A DNA stretch of 35,458 bases from Streptomyces sp. NRRL F-6676 (GCF_000725625.1 NZ_JOHS01000062.1:1-35458), one strand, 5' to 3'. Counted from the first letter of the stretch, positions 24,796 through 33,971 are shown. Notes: a model not told the origin generated them from the letters alone. Translations and numbers: made by a program.

Positions 24796-27035
24796 CACCT
24801 GTCCAGGAAACCCTCCCCCCGCGCGGCCGCCGCCGTGCGGCACCGCCGAAGCGCACCCGGCGAAGCGGGACCCCGCGCACGCGGCGCCGTACCGTGCGCA
24901 CGCCCACCGTGTTGCAGATGGAGGCGGTGGAGTGCGGGGCCGCCTCGCTCGCCATGGTGCTCGGCCACCACGGGCGGCACGTACCGCTGGAGGAGCTGCG
25001 CATCGCCTGCGGCGTCTCCCGCGACGGCTCGCGCGCGAGCAACCTCCTGAAGGCGGCCCGGAGCTACGGGCTCACCGCCAAGGGCATGCAGATGGACACC
25101 GCCGCCCTCGCCGACGTGGCGGCGCCCGCCATCCTGTTCTGGGAGTTCAACCACTACGTCGTCTACGACGGCACCGGGCGCCGCTTCGGCCGGCGCGGGG
25201 TGTTCGTCAACGACCCCGGAAAGGGTCGCCGGTTCGTGCCGCGGGAGGACTTCGACACCAGTTTCACCGGGGTCGTCCTCGTCATGGAGCCCGGCGCGGA
25301 CTTCACCGAGGGGGGTCGCCGGCCGGGGGTGTTCGGCGCGCTGCCGGCCCGGCTGCGCGGCACCGCGGGCACACTGCCCGCCGCCGTCCTGGCCAGTCTG
25401 CTGCTGGTCGTGGTCGGGGCGGCCGTGCCCGCGCTGAGCCGTACGTACATCGACACCTTCCTCATCGGCGGGCGGACCTCCTCGCTGGGCGTGCTGTTCA
25501 CGTCCATGGCGGCGTGCGTGCTGCTCACGGTGGTGCTGACCTGGTTGCAGCAGGCCAACCTCCTGCGCGGCCGGCTGATCTCCTCGACCCTGTCCAGCGC
25601 CCGCTTCCTGCGCCATCTGCTGCGGCTGCCGGTCACGTTCTTCGCCCAGCGCAGCCCCGCCGACCTGGTCCAGCGGCTCGGCTCCAACGACGCCGTCGCC
25701 GAGACCCTGGCCCGGGACCTCGCGGCGGCGGGCGTGGACGCGGTGGTCGTCGTGCTGTACGCGCTGCTGCTCTACACCTACGACCCCCAGCTCACCTTCG
25801 TCGGCATCGGGGTGGCGCTGCTCAACATCGTGGCGATGCGGGTGGTCGTACGGCTGCGTGCGACCCGGACGGCGAAGCTGCGCGCGGACACCGCCCGGCT
25901 CACCAACACCGCCTACACGGGCGTGCAGTTGATCGAGACGATGAAGGCGACCGGCGGCGAGGACGGCTACTTCCGCACCTGGGCCGGGCAGCACGCCACC
26001 ACCCTGGAGGAGCAGCAGCGCCTCGGGGTGCCGAGCGCCTGGCTGGGCGTGGTGGCGCCGACGCTGGCCACGCTGAACAGCGCGCTGATCCTGTGGATCG
26101 GCGGGCTGCGCGCGGTCGAGGGGCATCTGTCGGTGGGCCTGCTGGTCGCCTTCCAGGCGCTGGTCGCCCGGTTCACCGCCCCGCTGACCCGGCTCAACGG
26201 GGTGGCGGGCCGGATCCAGGACTTCGCGGCGGACGTGGCCCGGCTCAAGGACGTGGAGAGCTTCCGCGCCGACCCGCTGCACACCCGGGGCGCGGGCGGG
26301 ACGTCCACGCGCCGGCTCCAGGGCCATATCGAGCTGGAGGACGTCTCCTTCGGCTACAGCCCGCTGGACAAGCCCCTGCTCACCGGCTTCGACCTCACTG
26401 TCGGGCCCGGCCGGCAGGTGGCGCTGGTGGGCGGCTCGGGCAGCGGCAAGTCGACGGTGTCCCGGCTGATCGCGGGCCTGTACGCACCCTGGGAGGGCGT
26501 CATCCGGATCGACGGGCAGCGCCTGGAGGACATCCCGCGCGGCGCGCTCGCCGCCTCCGTCTCCTTCGTCGACCAGGACGTGTTCCTCTTCGAGGGTTCG
26601 GTGCGCGACAACGTGGCGCTGTGGGACCCCTCGGTGCCGGACGAGGCGGTGGTGGCGGCGCTGAAGGACGCGGTGCTGTACGACGTCGTCGCGCGCCGCC
26701 CGGGCGGGATCCACAGCAGGGTCGAGCAGGACGGCCGGAACTTCTCCGGCGGTCAGCGCCAGCGCCTGGAGATCGCGCGGGCGTTGGTGCGCGATCCGAG
26801 CATCCTGGTCCTCGACGAGGTGACCAGCGCGCTGGACGCGGAGACGGAGCAGACCGTCATGGACAATCTGCGGCGGCGCGGCTGCGCCTGCGTGGTGATC
26901 GCGCACCGGCTGAGCACCGTGCGCGACAGCGACGAGATCGTGGTCCTGGACCACGGCACGGTGGTCGAACGCGGCCGGCACGCGGAGCTGCTCGCGGCGG
27001 GCGGGGCGTACGCGGCGCTGGTCAGGGAGCGGTGA
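24792..27035 (+). CDS. Peptidase C39-ABC exporter of the NHLP type (leader-cleaving)
   Basis: A 747-residue bacteriocin-processing exporter. The N-terminal C39 cysteine peptidase (about 35-165) has Cys48 in QMEAVECGAA, His121 in EFNHYVVY and Asp141 in VNDPGKG, a complete triad. The ABC membrane domain spans about 205-490. The nucleotide-binding domain (about 510-747) has Walker A GGSGSGKST, FSGGQRQR and Walker B ILVLDEVTSALD. It should cut the precursor after the Gly-Gly and export the product with ATP. The GTG at 24792 overlaps the HlyD stop; a basic stretch (RGRRR...KRTRRS) precedes the peptidase. Translational coupling is expected. The nearby precursor is the most likely substrate. Confidence 0.92.
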   Translation: MTPVQETLPPRGRRRAAPPKRTRRSGTPRTRRRTVRTPTVLQMEAVECGAASLAMVLGHHGRHVPLEELRIACGVSRDGSRASNLLKAARSYGLTAKGMQMDTAALADVAAPAILFWEFNHYVVYDGTGRRFGRRGVFVNDPGKGRRFVPREDFDTSFTGVVLVMEPGADFTEGGRRPGVFGALPARLRGTAGTLPAAVLASLLLVVVGAAVPALSRTYIDTFLIGGRTSSLGVLFTSMAACVLLTVVLTWLQQANLLRGRLISSTLSSARFLRHLLRLPVTFFAQRSPADLVQRLGSNDAVAETLARDLAAAGVDAVVVVLYALLLYTYDPQLTFVGIGVALLNIVAMRVVVRLRATRTAKLRADTARLTNTAYTGVQLIETMKATGGEDGYFRTWAGQHATTLEEQQRLGVPSAWLGVVAPTLATLNSALILWIGGLRAVEGHLSVGLLVAFQALVARFTAPLTRLNGVAGRIQDFAADVARLKDVESFRADPLHTRGAGGTSTRRLQGHIELEDVSFGYSPLDKPLLTGFDLTVGPGRQVALVGGSGSGKSTVSRLIAGLYAPWEGVIRIDGQRLEDIPRGALAASVSFVDQDVFLFEGSVRDNVALWDPSVPDEAVVAALKDAVLYDVVARRPGGIHSRVEQDGRNFSGGQRQRLEIARALVRDPSILVLDEVTSALDAETEQTVMDNLRRRGCACVVIAHRLSTVRDSDEIVVLDHGTVVERGRHAELLAAGGAYAALVRER

Positions 27036-27036
27036 C

Positions 27037-29928
27037 GTGATCCCGGAACAGATCCCCCCTGCGCACCAGGCAGGCCAGTCGGGCGGGCCGGGCCGGGAAG
27101 CCCCGTACGACCGGCCGCCCGAGGGCGACCTCGTGCTCTCCGCCCTCGGCGGGCTCGGCACCCCGCTCGACTGCGCGGCGGACCGCACCCGCCTCGACCT
27201 GGACGGCCCCCAGGTGCTGTGGCTGGTGGTGGCCGGCGCACTCGACCTGTACGCGGTGGACGCGGCCGCCCAGGGACACTGGCACCATCTGGGCCGGCCG
27301 GCGCCGGGCACGCTGCTGCTCGGCCCGGTCGCGGGGCCGCGCCACACGCTGGTCGCCCGCCCGGTGGGCGACTGCGTGGTGCGCAGGATCCCGCTGCGCG
27401 AGCTGTACCAGCAGGCGGAGACGGCGACCTGGTCCTACGACGCCTACGGCAATCCGCAGTACGTGCCCCCGGCGACCAGCCCGCTGGAGTACGCCCTCGC
27501 GCTCGGTGTCGGGCGCGGGCTGTCGGTGCTGTTCCAGGCGCCGATGGCGGGCGAGACGGCGGCCACGCCCGCGGACGACGACGTGTTCTGGATGCAGGTG
27601 CCCCCGGGCAGCGTGGCGTACGGCTCGCTGTACGGGGCGGAGGCTGCGTCCGACCTGCTGCTGGACCCGGGCCTGTGGCAGGGCCTGGTCGACCAGCAGT
27701 ACCGGCTGCTGACCACGCTGGACCGGTGGATCGAGGAGCTGGAGCGCAGCCACGAGGACCGTACGGCGGCCGGCATCCGGGCCGGCGAGGCGGCCCGCGC
27801 ACAGGCCGACCGGACGCTGCTCGCCTCCCTCGGCCCGGCCACGGCGGGCCGGCGTCCCACGGCCGCCGACGCCGACGCCACGTACGCCGCCTGCGCCCTG
27901 GTCGCCGAGGCGGCCGGACTCGCGCTCGCGGACCCCGCCCGGGGCGGCGCCGGCGGCGAGCGGCTCGACCCGGTGGAGCGGATCGCGCTGGCCTCCCGGG
28001 TGCGCACCCGGACCGTACGCCTGGCCGGGCGCTGGTGGCGGGACGACATCGGCCCGCTGGTGGGCCGCCGGGCCCTGTCGGGAGCGCCGGTGGCGCTGCT
28101 GTGGCGCCGCGGCGGCTATGTCGCCGTCCATCCGGCGACGGGCCGCGAGACCCCGGTGGAGAAGGCGAACGCGGTGGAGTTCGAGCCGGGGGCGGTGATG
28201 TTCTACCGTCCGCTGCCCGAGCGCCGACTGTCCCTGCCCCGGCTCGCCCGGTTCGTGCTGCGCGGCAGCCGCCGTGATCTGGGCCGGCTGCTGCTCAGCA
28301 CGCTGGTGACGCTGACGATCGGCGCGCTGGTGCCGGTCGCCACCGGCAAGGTGCTCGGCTCGTTCGTGCCCCGGGCGCGGGCGGACCTGATCGGCCAGGT
28401 GTGTCTGGCGGTGATCGTGGCGGGCGTCGTCTCGGCCGCGTTCACGCTGTCGCAGAACCTGACGCTGCTGCGGCTGGAGGGCCGGATCGAGGCGACGCTG
28501 CAACCCGCCGTGTGGGACAGGCTGCTGCGGCTGCCGACGGCGTTCTTCGCCGAGCGGTCCACGGGCGAACTGGCCGGCGCCGCCATGGGAGTGAGCGCGA
28601 TCCGGCAGCTCCTCGCGGGGGTCGCACCCGTACTGGTGCAGTCGGTGACCGTCGGCGCGATGAACCTGGGGCTGCTGCTCTGGTACAGCGTGCCGCTGGC
28701 GCTGGCCGCGCTCGGCATGCTGGTGGTGATCGCCGCCGTCTTCCTGGGGCTCGGGCTGTGGCAGGTGCGCTGGCAGCGGCGGCTGATCGTGCTCACCAAC
28801 AAGCTGAACAACCAGGCGTACCAGACCCTGCGGGGGCTGCCGAAGCTGCGGGTCGCGGCGGCCGAGAACTACGCGTACGCCGCCTGGGCACGGCAGTTCG
28901 CGCGCAGCCGCGAGCTCCAGCGCAAGGTGGGCGGCATCAAGAACCTCAACACAGTGCTCGGCGCGGTGTATCTGCCGCTGTGCTCGCTGGTGATGTTCAT
29001 GCTGCTGGCCGGTCCGGCGCGCGGCTCCCTGTCGGCGGCGGCGTTCCTCACCTTCAGCACCGCGGTGACCATGGTGCTGACCTCGGTGACCCAGCTGACC
29101 GGCGCGTTCGTGTCGGCGGTGGCCGCGCTGCCGCTCCTGGAGGAGATCCGCCCGGTCCTCGACACCCCGCCCGAGGTCCGCTCCGGCAGCACACCCCCGG
29201 GCGAGCTGAGCGGCGCGCTGGAGGCCCGCCGGCTCTCCTTCCGGTACGGCGACGACGGCCCCCTCGTCCTGGACGACGTGTCCTTCGCGGTCCGGCCGGG
29301 CGAGTTCGTGGCGGTCGTCGGACCGAGCGGCTGCGGCAAGTCGACGCTGCTGCGTCTGCTGATCGGCTTCGACCGGCCGGTCTCCGGCAGCGTCCTGTAC
29401 GACGGCCAGGACCTGTCGGCCCTCGACCGCTCGGCGGTGCGGCGGCAGTGCGGGGTGGTGCTCCAGCACGCGCAGCCGATGACCGGCTCCCTCCTCGACG
29501 TCATCCGGGGCACGGAACCGTGCACCCCGGAGGAGGCGATGGCAGCCGCCGAGCTGGCCGGGCTCGGCGACGACATCCGCCGCATGCCGATGGGCCTGCA
29601 CACCATCGTGCAGGGCAGCGGCTCCCTCTCCGGCGGCCAGCGCCAACGCCTGATGATCGCCCAGGCGTTGCTGCGCCGCCCCCGCATCCTCTTCCTCGAC
29701 GAGGCGACCAGCGCCCTCGACAACGAAACGCAACGCACGGTCATCGAGAGCACCCGGGCACTCAACGCGACCCGGGTGGTCATAGCCCACCGCCTCTCCA
29801 CGGTCCTGGACGCGGACCGCGTGGTGGTGATGGAGGACGGCAGAGTGGTCCAGGAGGGCCCACCGGCCGCCCTCCTGACCGAGGAAGGCGGCCGCCTGCG
29901 GGAACTGGTACGCCGCCAGATGACCTGA
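27037..29928 (+). CDS. Second ABC permease/ATPase of the NHLP bacteriocin exporter
   Basis: A 963-residue protein fused from three parts. The N-terminal about 400 residues are unusual: first a beta-rich region like a cyclic-nucleotide/cupin barrel (about 40-130), then a helical part, then a segment VALLWRRGGYVAVHPATGRETPV (about 350-372) reminiscent of a degenerate C39-like domain, ending FYRPLPERR. The ABC membrane domain follows (about 410-715), then the ATPase (about 730-963) with [17 protein letters not shown] and FLDEATSALD. No Cys peptidase site exists. In NHLP systems it pairs with the C39-ABC protein as a heterodimer. The GTG start lies one base after the previous stop. Confidence 0.87.
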   Translation: MIPEQIPPAHQAGQSGGPGREAPYDRPPEGDLVLSALGGLGTPLDCAADRTRLDLDGPQVLWLVVAGALDLYAVDAAAQGHWHHLGRPAPGTLLLGPVAGPRHTLVARPVGDCVVRRIPLRELYQQAETATWSYDAYGNPQYVPPATSPLEYALALGVGRGLSVLFQAPMAGETAATPADDDVFWMQVPPGSVAYGSLYGAEAASDLLLDPGLWQGLVDQQYRLLTTLDRWIEELERSHEDRTAAGIRAGEAARAQADRTLLASLGPATAGRRPTAADADATYAACALVAEAAGLALADPARGGAGGERLDPVERIALASRVRTRTVRLAGRWWRDDIGPLVGRRALSGAPVALLWRRGGYVAVHPATGRETPVEKANAVEFEPGAVMFYRPLPERRLSLPRLARFVLRGSRRDLGRLLLSTLVTLTIGALVPVATGKVLGSFVPRARADLIGQVCLAVIVAGVVSAAFTLSQNLTLLRLEGRIEATLQPAVWDRLLRLPTAFFAERSTGELAGAAMGVSAIRQLLAGVAPVLVQSVTVGAMNLGLLLWYSVPLALAALGMLVVIAAVFLGLGLWQVRWQRRLIVLTNKLNNQAYQTLRGLPKLRVAAAENYAYAAWARQFARSRELQRKVGGIKNLNTVLGAVYLPLCSLVMFMLLAGPARGSLSAAAFLTFSTAVTMVLTSVTQLTGAFVSAVAALPLLEEIRPVLDTPPEVRSGSTPPGELSGALEARRLSFRYGDDGPLVLDDVSFAVRPGEFVAVVGPSGCGKSTLLRLLIGFDRPVSGSVLYDGQDLSALDRSAVRRQCGVVLQHAQPMTGSLLDVIRGTEPCTPEEAMAAAELAGLGDDIRRMPMGLHTIVQGSGSLSGGQRQRLMIAQALLRRPRILFLDEATSALDNETQRTVIESTRALNATRVVIAHRLSTVLDADRVVVMEDGRVVQEGPPAALLTEEGGRLRELVRRQMT

Positions 29929-29947
29929 CGAACCCACGCGGCGGCAA

Positions 29948-29971
29948 CCGCGCCCTCCCCCAGGGGCGCGG
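29948..29971. terminator. Bidirectional hairpin after the exporter operon
   Basis: CCGCGCCC (29948-29955) pairs with GGGCGCGG (29964-29971), loop TCCCCCAG. It starts 20 bases after the exporter stop and is shared with the convergent permease gene. GCGGC-TCC-GCCGC nearby forms a second small hairpin. Confidence 0.65.
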
Positions 29972-30067
29972 GGCCGTGCTCCCTCTGCGGCTCCGCCGCG
30001 TGGGCGCGGGCAGCCAGAACCCACCCGCACCCGCCGACGCACACGTACCCCCGAGCTACGACGCGCC
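29957..30067. repeat. Dispersed gene-end repeat, copy 1
   Basis: It shares CAGGGGCGCGGGG, then CAGCCA, ACCCGCACCCGCC and CCCCCGAGCTA-Y-GA in the same order as 35221-35305. A shorter match is at 21650-21690. The right end supplies the stop codon of the fused permease (30056-30058). Confidence 0.6.
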
Positions 30068-31864
30068 CTTGCGGAACCGCGAACCCCCCACCGTCACCGC
30101 GAGCACCCCCACCAGCGCGAGCCCCCCGGCAGGGGCCAGCACACCCCACGGCGCCCGCTCGACGTACGGCTGGTTCTCCGAGAGCAGCCGCCCCCAGTCG
30201 GCGGACGGCGGCTGCGCGCCCAGCCCCAGGAACCCGAGCGCCGCCAAGGCGAGCGCGACCCCCGGCAACCGCAGCAACCCGTGCCGCACCACCGCCGGCA
30301 CCACCCCCGGCACCAGCTCACGCCACAGCACGTACCACCGCCCCGCCCCCAGTCCCCGCGTCGCGACGACATGCGTGGCGGCGCGCTCCTGCCGCAGCAG
30401 CGCCGAGGTGTGCGCGGCGAGCGGCGCCCACGCGACGGCGGTCACGGCGAGCGCGGGCGTCGCGGGCCCGCTCCCCGCGACCCCGGCCACCAGCAGCCCC
30501 GCGAGCACCGGCGGCACGGCGTTCACCGTGTCGACGAGCGGCCCCGACACCCGCGGCACCAGCCCGAGCAGTACGCCGAGGACCAGCGCCGCCGCGCTGA
30601 TCGCCAGGGCGAGCGCGAGCGTGCCGAGGGCACCGTGGGCGAGCCGGGCGAGGACGTCCCGGCCGAGCGCGTCGGTGCCCAGCGGATGCGCCCGGCCGGG
30701 CGCCCGCAGCCGGGCCGTGGTGTCCAGCGCGAGCGGATCGCGGACGAGCCCCACGCCGACGGTCACGAGGAGCACGGCACCGAGGACCAGCGGGACGACC
30801 CGCCCGCCGGCCGGCACGGGCGCGGGCCGGTGCAGCGAGGGCAGCGCCCGGTCACGCAGGGCGGGCCCGGTCAGCACCCGCGCACCGAGCCGGGCGAGCC
30901 CGGCGACGACCGCCCCGAGCACGACGAGGGCGAGCGTGCCCGCCTGGAGCACCGGAAGATCCTGCGCGAGCGCCGCCTGGAGCGTGGTGCGGCCGAGCCC
31001 GGGGATGTCGAAGACCTGCTCGACGGCGACGGACCCGCCGGTCAGGCCCACCGCGAACAGCCCGGTGTTGGGCAGCAGCGCGGGCAGACAGCGGCGCAGC
31101 GCCATGCGGGCGAGACGGCGCCCGGGGACACCGCGGGCGGTGGCGGCCGCCGCCCAGGGCTCGGCGAAGGCCGCGGGCAGCAGGTCGTCGAGGAGCCGCC
31201 CGAGCAGGGCCCCGGCGGGCAGGCCGAGGGCGAGCGCGGGCAGTACCGTCCAGCGGGGCCCGTACCAGCCGAGCGCGGGCAGCCAGCCGAGCCGTACCCC
31301 GACGACGGCGGCCAGTACGGAGGCGAGGAGGAAGTCGGGCAGGGCGGCGAGCGTCGCGGCGGCGGCACCGGCGCGGGGCGGGGCGGCCCGGTGCGTGGCG
31401 CCGCGCCACAGCGTACGGGCGCAGACGGCGCCGGCCGTGAGCGCGGCGACGAGCAGGGCCGCGCCCATCAGCACCAGGGAGGCGCCGAGCGCCCCGGTGA
31501 CCGTGGGGGTGACCTCGGCGCCGGAGATCCAGGACCGCCCGGCGTCCCCGTGCGCCAGCCCGCCGGCCCACTGCCGCAGCAGACCGAACGGCCCTGCGTC
31601 CAGGCCGAGTTGGTCCCGTACGGCGGCGAGCGCGGCGGGATCGGGAGCGCGCTCGGCGGAGCGGGCGCGCAGCACGGTGCGCGCGGGGTCGGTCCGCGAC
31701 AGCCAGGGCAGGAGGGCGATCCCGCACACCAGCGCCCCGGCCACGCACACCCGCCAGGCCAGGCCCCCGAGCCGCCCGCCGACCAGGACGGACCAGCGGG
31801 CGGCACGGGGGCCGTGCGGCTGTCGAGCGGCCCGCCGGACGGTCCGCGGAATCGTGCGCGGCAT
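30056..31864 (-). CDS. Fused DppB-DppC-type ABC permease (oligopeptide/nickel family)
   Basis: A 602-residue permease that joins two BPD_transp_1 modules normally encoded separately. The first half (about 30-330) has the DppB layout, with the coupling motif AAATARGVPGRRLARMALRRCLPALLPN. The second half (about 340-602) has the DppC layout, with HPLGTDALGRDVLARL and the coupling motif ATRGLGAGRWYVLWRELVPGVV. No frameshift separates them, so it is a true fusion. It imports a small peptide, nickel or another solute delivered by the lipoprotein encoded 5 bases upstream. ATPases are not encoded here and must be shared from elsewhere. The ATG at 31864 is preferred; the extension to 32092 overlaps the previous gene and is not homologous. 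Confidence 0.87.
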   Translation of the reverse strand: MPRTIPRTVRRAARQPHGPRAARWSVLVGGRLGGLAWRVCVAGALVCGIALLPWLSRTDPARTVLRARSAERAPDPAALAAVRDQLGLDAGPFGLLRQWAGGLAHGDAGRSWISGAEVTPTVTGALGASLVLMGAALLVAALTAGAVCARTLWRGATHRAAPPRAGAAAATLAALPDFLLASVLAAVVGVRLGWLPALGWYGPRWTVLPALALGLPAGALLGRLLDDLLPAAFAEPWAAAATARGVPGRRLARMALRRCLPALLPNTGLFAVGLTGGSVAVEQVFDIPGLGRTTLQAALAQDLPVLQAGTLALVVLGAVVAGLARLGARVLTGPALRDRALPSLHRPAPVPAGGRVVPLVLGAVLLVTVGVGLVRDPLALDTTARLRAPGRAHPLGTDALGRDVLARLAHGALGTLALALAISAAALVLGVLLGLVPRVSGPLVDTVNAVPPVLAGLLVAGVAGSGPATPALAVTAVAWAPLAAHTSALLRQERAATHVVATRGLGAGRWYVLWRELVPGVVPAVVRHGLLRLPGVALALAALGFLGLGAQPPSADWGRLLSENQPYVERAPWGVLAPAGGLALVGVLAVTVGGSRFRKGAS

Positions 31865-31869
31865 GGCGG

Positions 31870-33381
31870 TCAGCGACTGGTTCCGGCGCCGAGGAGCGTG
31901 CGCTCGTAGGGGTCGAGGAGCGTGCCCCGTACGCCGGGCGCGATGCCGGTGAGGACTCGCTGGTGGACCAGCGGGACCACCGCGTCGGTGCCGAGGAGGG
32001 CCGACTCCGCGGCCATCGCGGCCCGTTGGCGGTCGTCCGTGTCGTCGGTGCCGGCCGCCGCGGCCACGGCCCGGTCGACCTTCTCGTCGCACAGCCGCGC
32101 GAGGTTGTAGCCGCCGTCGCAGGTGTAGTCGCTCTCCAGGACGGAGACGGGGTCGCCGGTGTCGAGCAGGGTGTTGCGGGCGGCGAGGACGGCGTCGAAT
32201 TTCCCGTCGAGCGCGTCGCCCTCGAGCCGCGCGTACTCCCGTACGACGAGTTCGACCGCGAACCCTGCCTTCTCCAGCTGCTCCTTCACCACCTGCGCGG
32301 CTTCGGGGAGTTCGGGCCGGTTGTCGTACGTGGCGAGGGTGACGGTGGCGCCGTCGGGGTCCGTGGCGGGGGCGCGGCCGGCCGGTGCGGTGCGCAGTCC
32401 GGCGGCCCAGGTGACGGCGGGCCCGTAGAGTCCCGCGCCGGGATCGGCGTACCCCTCGTGGACGCCGTCGGCGAGGGCGGAGGTGTCGACGGCGGCGCGG
32501 GCGGCGGCCCGCCGCCCGGCCTCGGCGAAGGTGCCGGAGCGGGTGTTGAGCAGCAGGCTGGTGGTGCGCGTGGTGGCCGTCTCGCGCAGGGTGCCGCCGT
32601 CGAGGGAGGCGGCCTGGGAGACCGGGATCGCCTCGGCGATGTCGACGTCGCCGGTGCGCAGCGCACGGGCGCGGGCGGTGCCGTCGGCGATGAACCGCGC
32701 GTCGACGCCGGCGGCCCGGGCGGGCCCGCCCCAGTGGTCGTCGAACCGGTCGAGGGTGGCGGCGGTGGTACCGGTGACGTGGGTGAGGGTGAACGGCCCG
32801 GTGGCGGTGCCGGCCGGGTCGGGGACGTCCGTACGGTACGCCTTCGGGGAGAGCACGGCCAGGCTGGGCCCGGCCAGCCGCAGCGGCAGCGCGGGGTCGG
32901 GCGCGGTGGTGGTGAGGCGGACCTTCCGCGCACCGGCGGCTTTCGCGGTGAGGGTCACCCCGGCCAGCGCGGTGGGCAGCGGCTCGGCCTCGGCGGCGTG
33001 GGTGAGGGCGCCCGCGACGGCGGTGCCGGTGACGTCGGTGCCGTCCTGGAAGGTGGCCTCGCGCAGGGTGAACTCCCAGGTGCGGGAGTTCTCGCGGTGC
33101 CAGGACCCGGCGAGCGCGGGGGCCGCGCGCCCGTTGGCGTCCAGGGCGGTGAGCCCCTCGGTGACGCCGAGCCGGCTGAGCAGGGTGGCGTCGGCGCCGT
33201 ACGGCGAGAACCGCTCGGCGGGCGGGAACGCGAGCGCGACCCGCAACCGGGCACCGTCACCGGAACCGGAGGACCCGTCGGCGGAGCCCGCACGGTCGGA
33301 GAAACAGCCGGCGAGCAGCGGCAGGAGCAGCAGACCGGCGGCGGGCCGGCGGTGGCGGCGCGAACGGCGCGGGGAACGCAT
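31870..33381 (-). CDS. Family-5 solute-binding lipoprotein (peptide/nickel importer)
   Basis: A 503-residue SBP_bac_5 protein. The signal is basic (RSPRRSRRHRR) with a Leu-rich core and lipobox LLAGC, Cys25 being the expected lipidation site. The mature protein keeps hallmark segments such as FSPYGADATLLSRLGVTEGLTALDANGRAAPALAGSW and WEFTLREATFQDG. It probably captures an oligopeptide, nickel complex or similar solute for the fused permease downstream (5-base gap). The ATG at 33381 fits the signal peptide; a GTG at 33429 would add 16 non-signal residues. The gene lies 41 bases after the GNAT gene, so all three are probably one transcript. Confidence 0.87.
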   Translation of the reverse strand: MRSPRRSRRHRRPAAGLLLLPLLAGCFSDRAGSADGSSGSGDGARLRVALAFPPAERFSPYGADATLLSRLGVTEGLTALDANGRAAPALAGSWHRENSRTWEFTLREATFQDGTDVTGTAVAGALTHAAEAEPLPTALAGVTLTAKAAGARKVRLTTTAPDPALPLRLAGPSLAVLSPKAYRTDVPDPAGTATGPFTLTHVTGTTAATLDRFDDHWGGPARAAGVDARFIADGTARARALRTGDVDIAEAIPVSQAASLDGGTLRETATTRTTSLLLNTRSGTFAEAGRRAAARAAVDTSALADGVHEGYADPGAGLYGPAVTWAAGLRTAPAGRAPATDPDGATVTLATYDNRPELPEAAQVVKEQLEKAGFAVELVVREYARLEGDALDGKFDAVLAARNTLLDTGDPVSVLESDYTCDGGYNLARLCDEKVDRAVAAAAGTDDTDDRQRAAMAAESALLGTDAVVPLVHQRVLTGIAPGVRGTLLDPYERTLLGAGTSR

Positions 33382-33422
33382 GGAGGCTCTTTCTGGTTGC
33401 GGAGGGCTCGGGGCGGGCGAGG

Positions 33423-33944
33423 TCAGCACGACGACGGCAGGGCCACCTCGAAGTGCACGACACCGGACTCCCCGTCCTGCTCCCGCTCGTCCCGGACGAC
33501 CGTGCCGAGCGAGCGCCAGAAGGGTTCGGCGCCGGGAACGGCCGGGTCGGTGTGCAGATAGACGGCGGTGTAGCCGCCGTCCGCCGCGGCGAAGCCGAGG
33601 AGTTCGCGCACCATACGGCGGGCGAGCCCGCGCCTGCGGTGCGCGGGGCGGACGTAGACCCGGCGCAGTTGGGCGGTGCGCCCGGAGGGGTAACGCGCGG
33701 CGAGGTCACGGGGGTTGGGCGGATGGGCGGGGCCCCGGGAGTCGAGCGCGGCGGTGGCGACGACCTCGCCGTCCGGGTCGAGGGCGACGAGCAGGGTGTG
33801 GCGCGGGTCGGCGAGATAGGCGGCCGCGGGGTCGACGATGTCGCCGTGCCACCGCGGCACGTACCCGGTGCCGAAGTCGCGGTAGACGGTGTCGAGCATC
33901 ACCGTCCGGGCGCCGTCGAGGTCGTCGGGTGTCGCGGTCCGCAC
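33423..33944 (-). CDS. GNAT-family N-acetyltransferase
   Basis: A 173-residue acetyltransferase. The acetyl-CoA-binding motif A is QLRRVYVRPAHRRRGLARRMV, with RRRGLA as the pyrophosphate loop. The C-terminal VYLHTDPAVPGAEPFWRSLG is the usual motif B region. It transfers an acetyl group to an unknown amine. The GTG at 33944 has AGGAAG 8 bases upstream and lies downstream of a TATGAT -10 box. A GTG at 33971 would add nine residues but probably falls before the transcript start. As first gene of the importer operon it might modify the imported compound; that is a guess. Confidence 0.83.
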   Translation of the reverse strand: MRTATPDDLDGARTVMLDTVYRDFGTGYVPRWHGDIVDPAAAYLADPRHTLLVALDPDGEVVATAALDSRGPAHPPNPRDLAARYPSGRTAQLRRVYVRPAHRRRGLARRMVRELLGFAAADGGYTAVYLHTDPAVPGAEPFWRSLGTVVRDEREQDGESGVVHFEVALPSSC

Positions 33945-33971
33945 ACAATAGTCTTCCTGTCGCACCTGCAC

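Noticed and set aside
30056..32092. Longer start for the fused permease at 32092
   Set aside because: The added 76 residues are Arg/Gly/Pro-rich and overlap the binding-protein gene; the ATG at 31864 directly follows that gene's stop.
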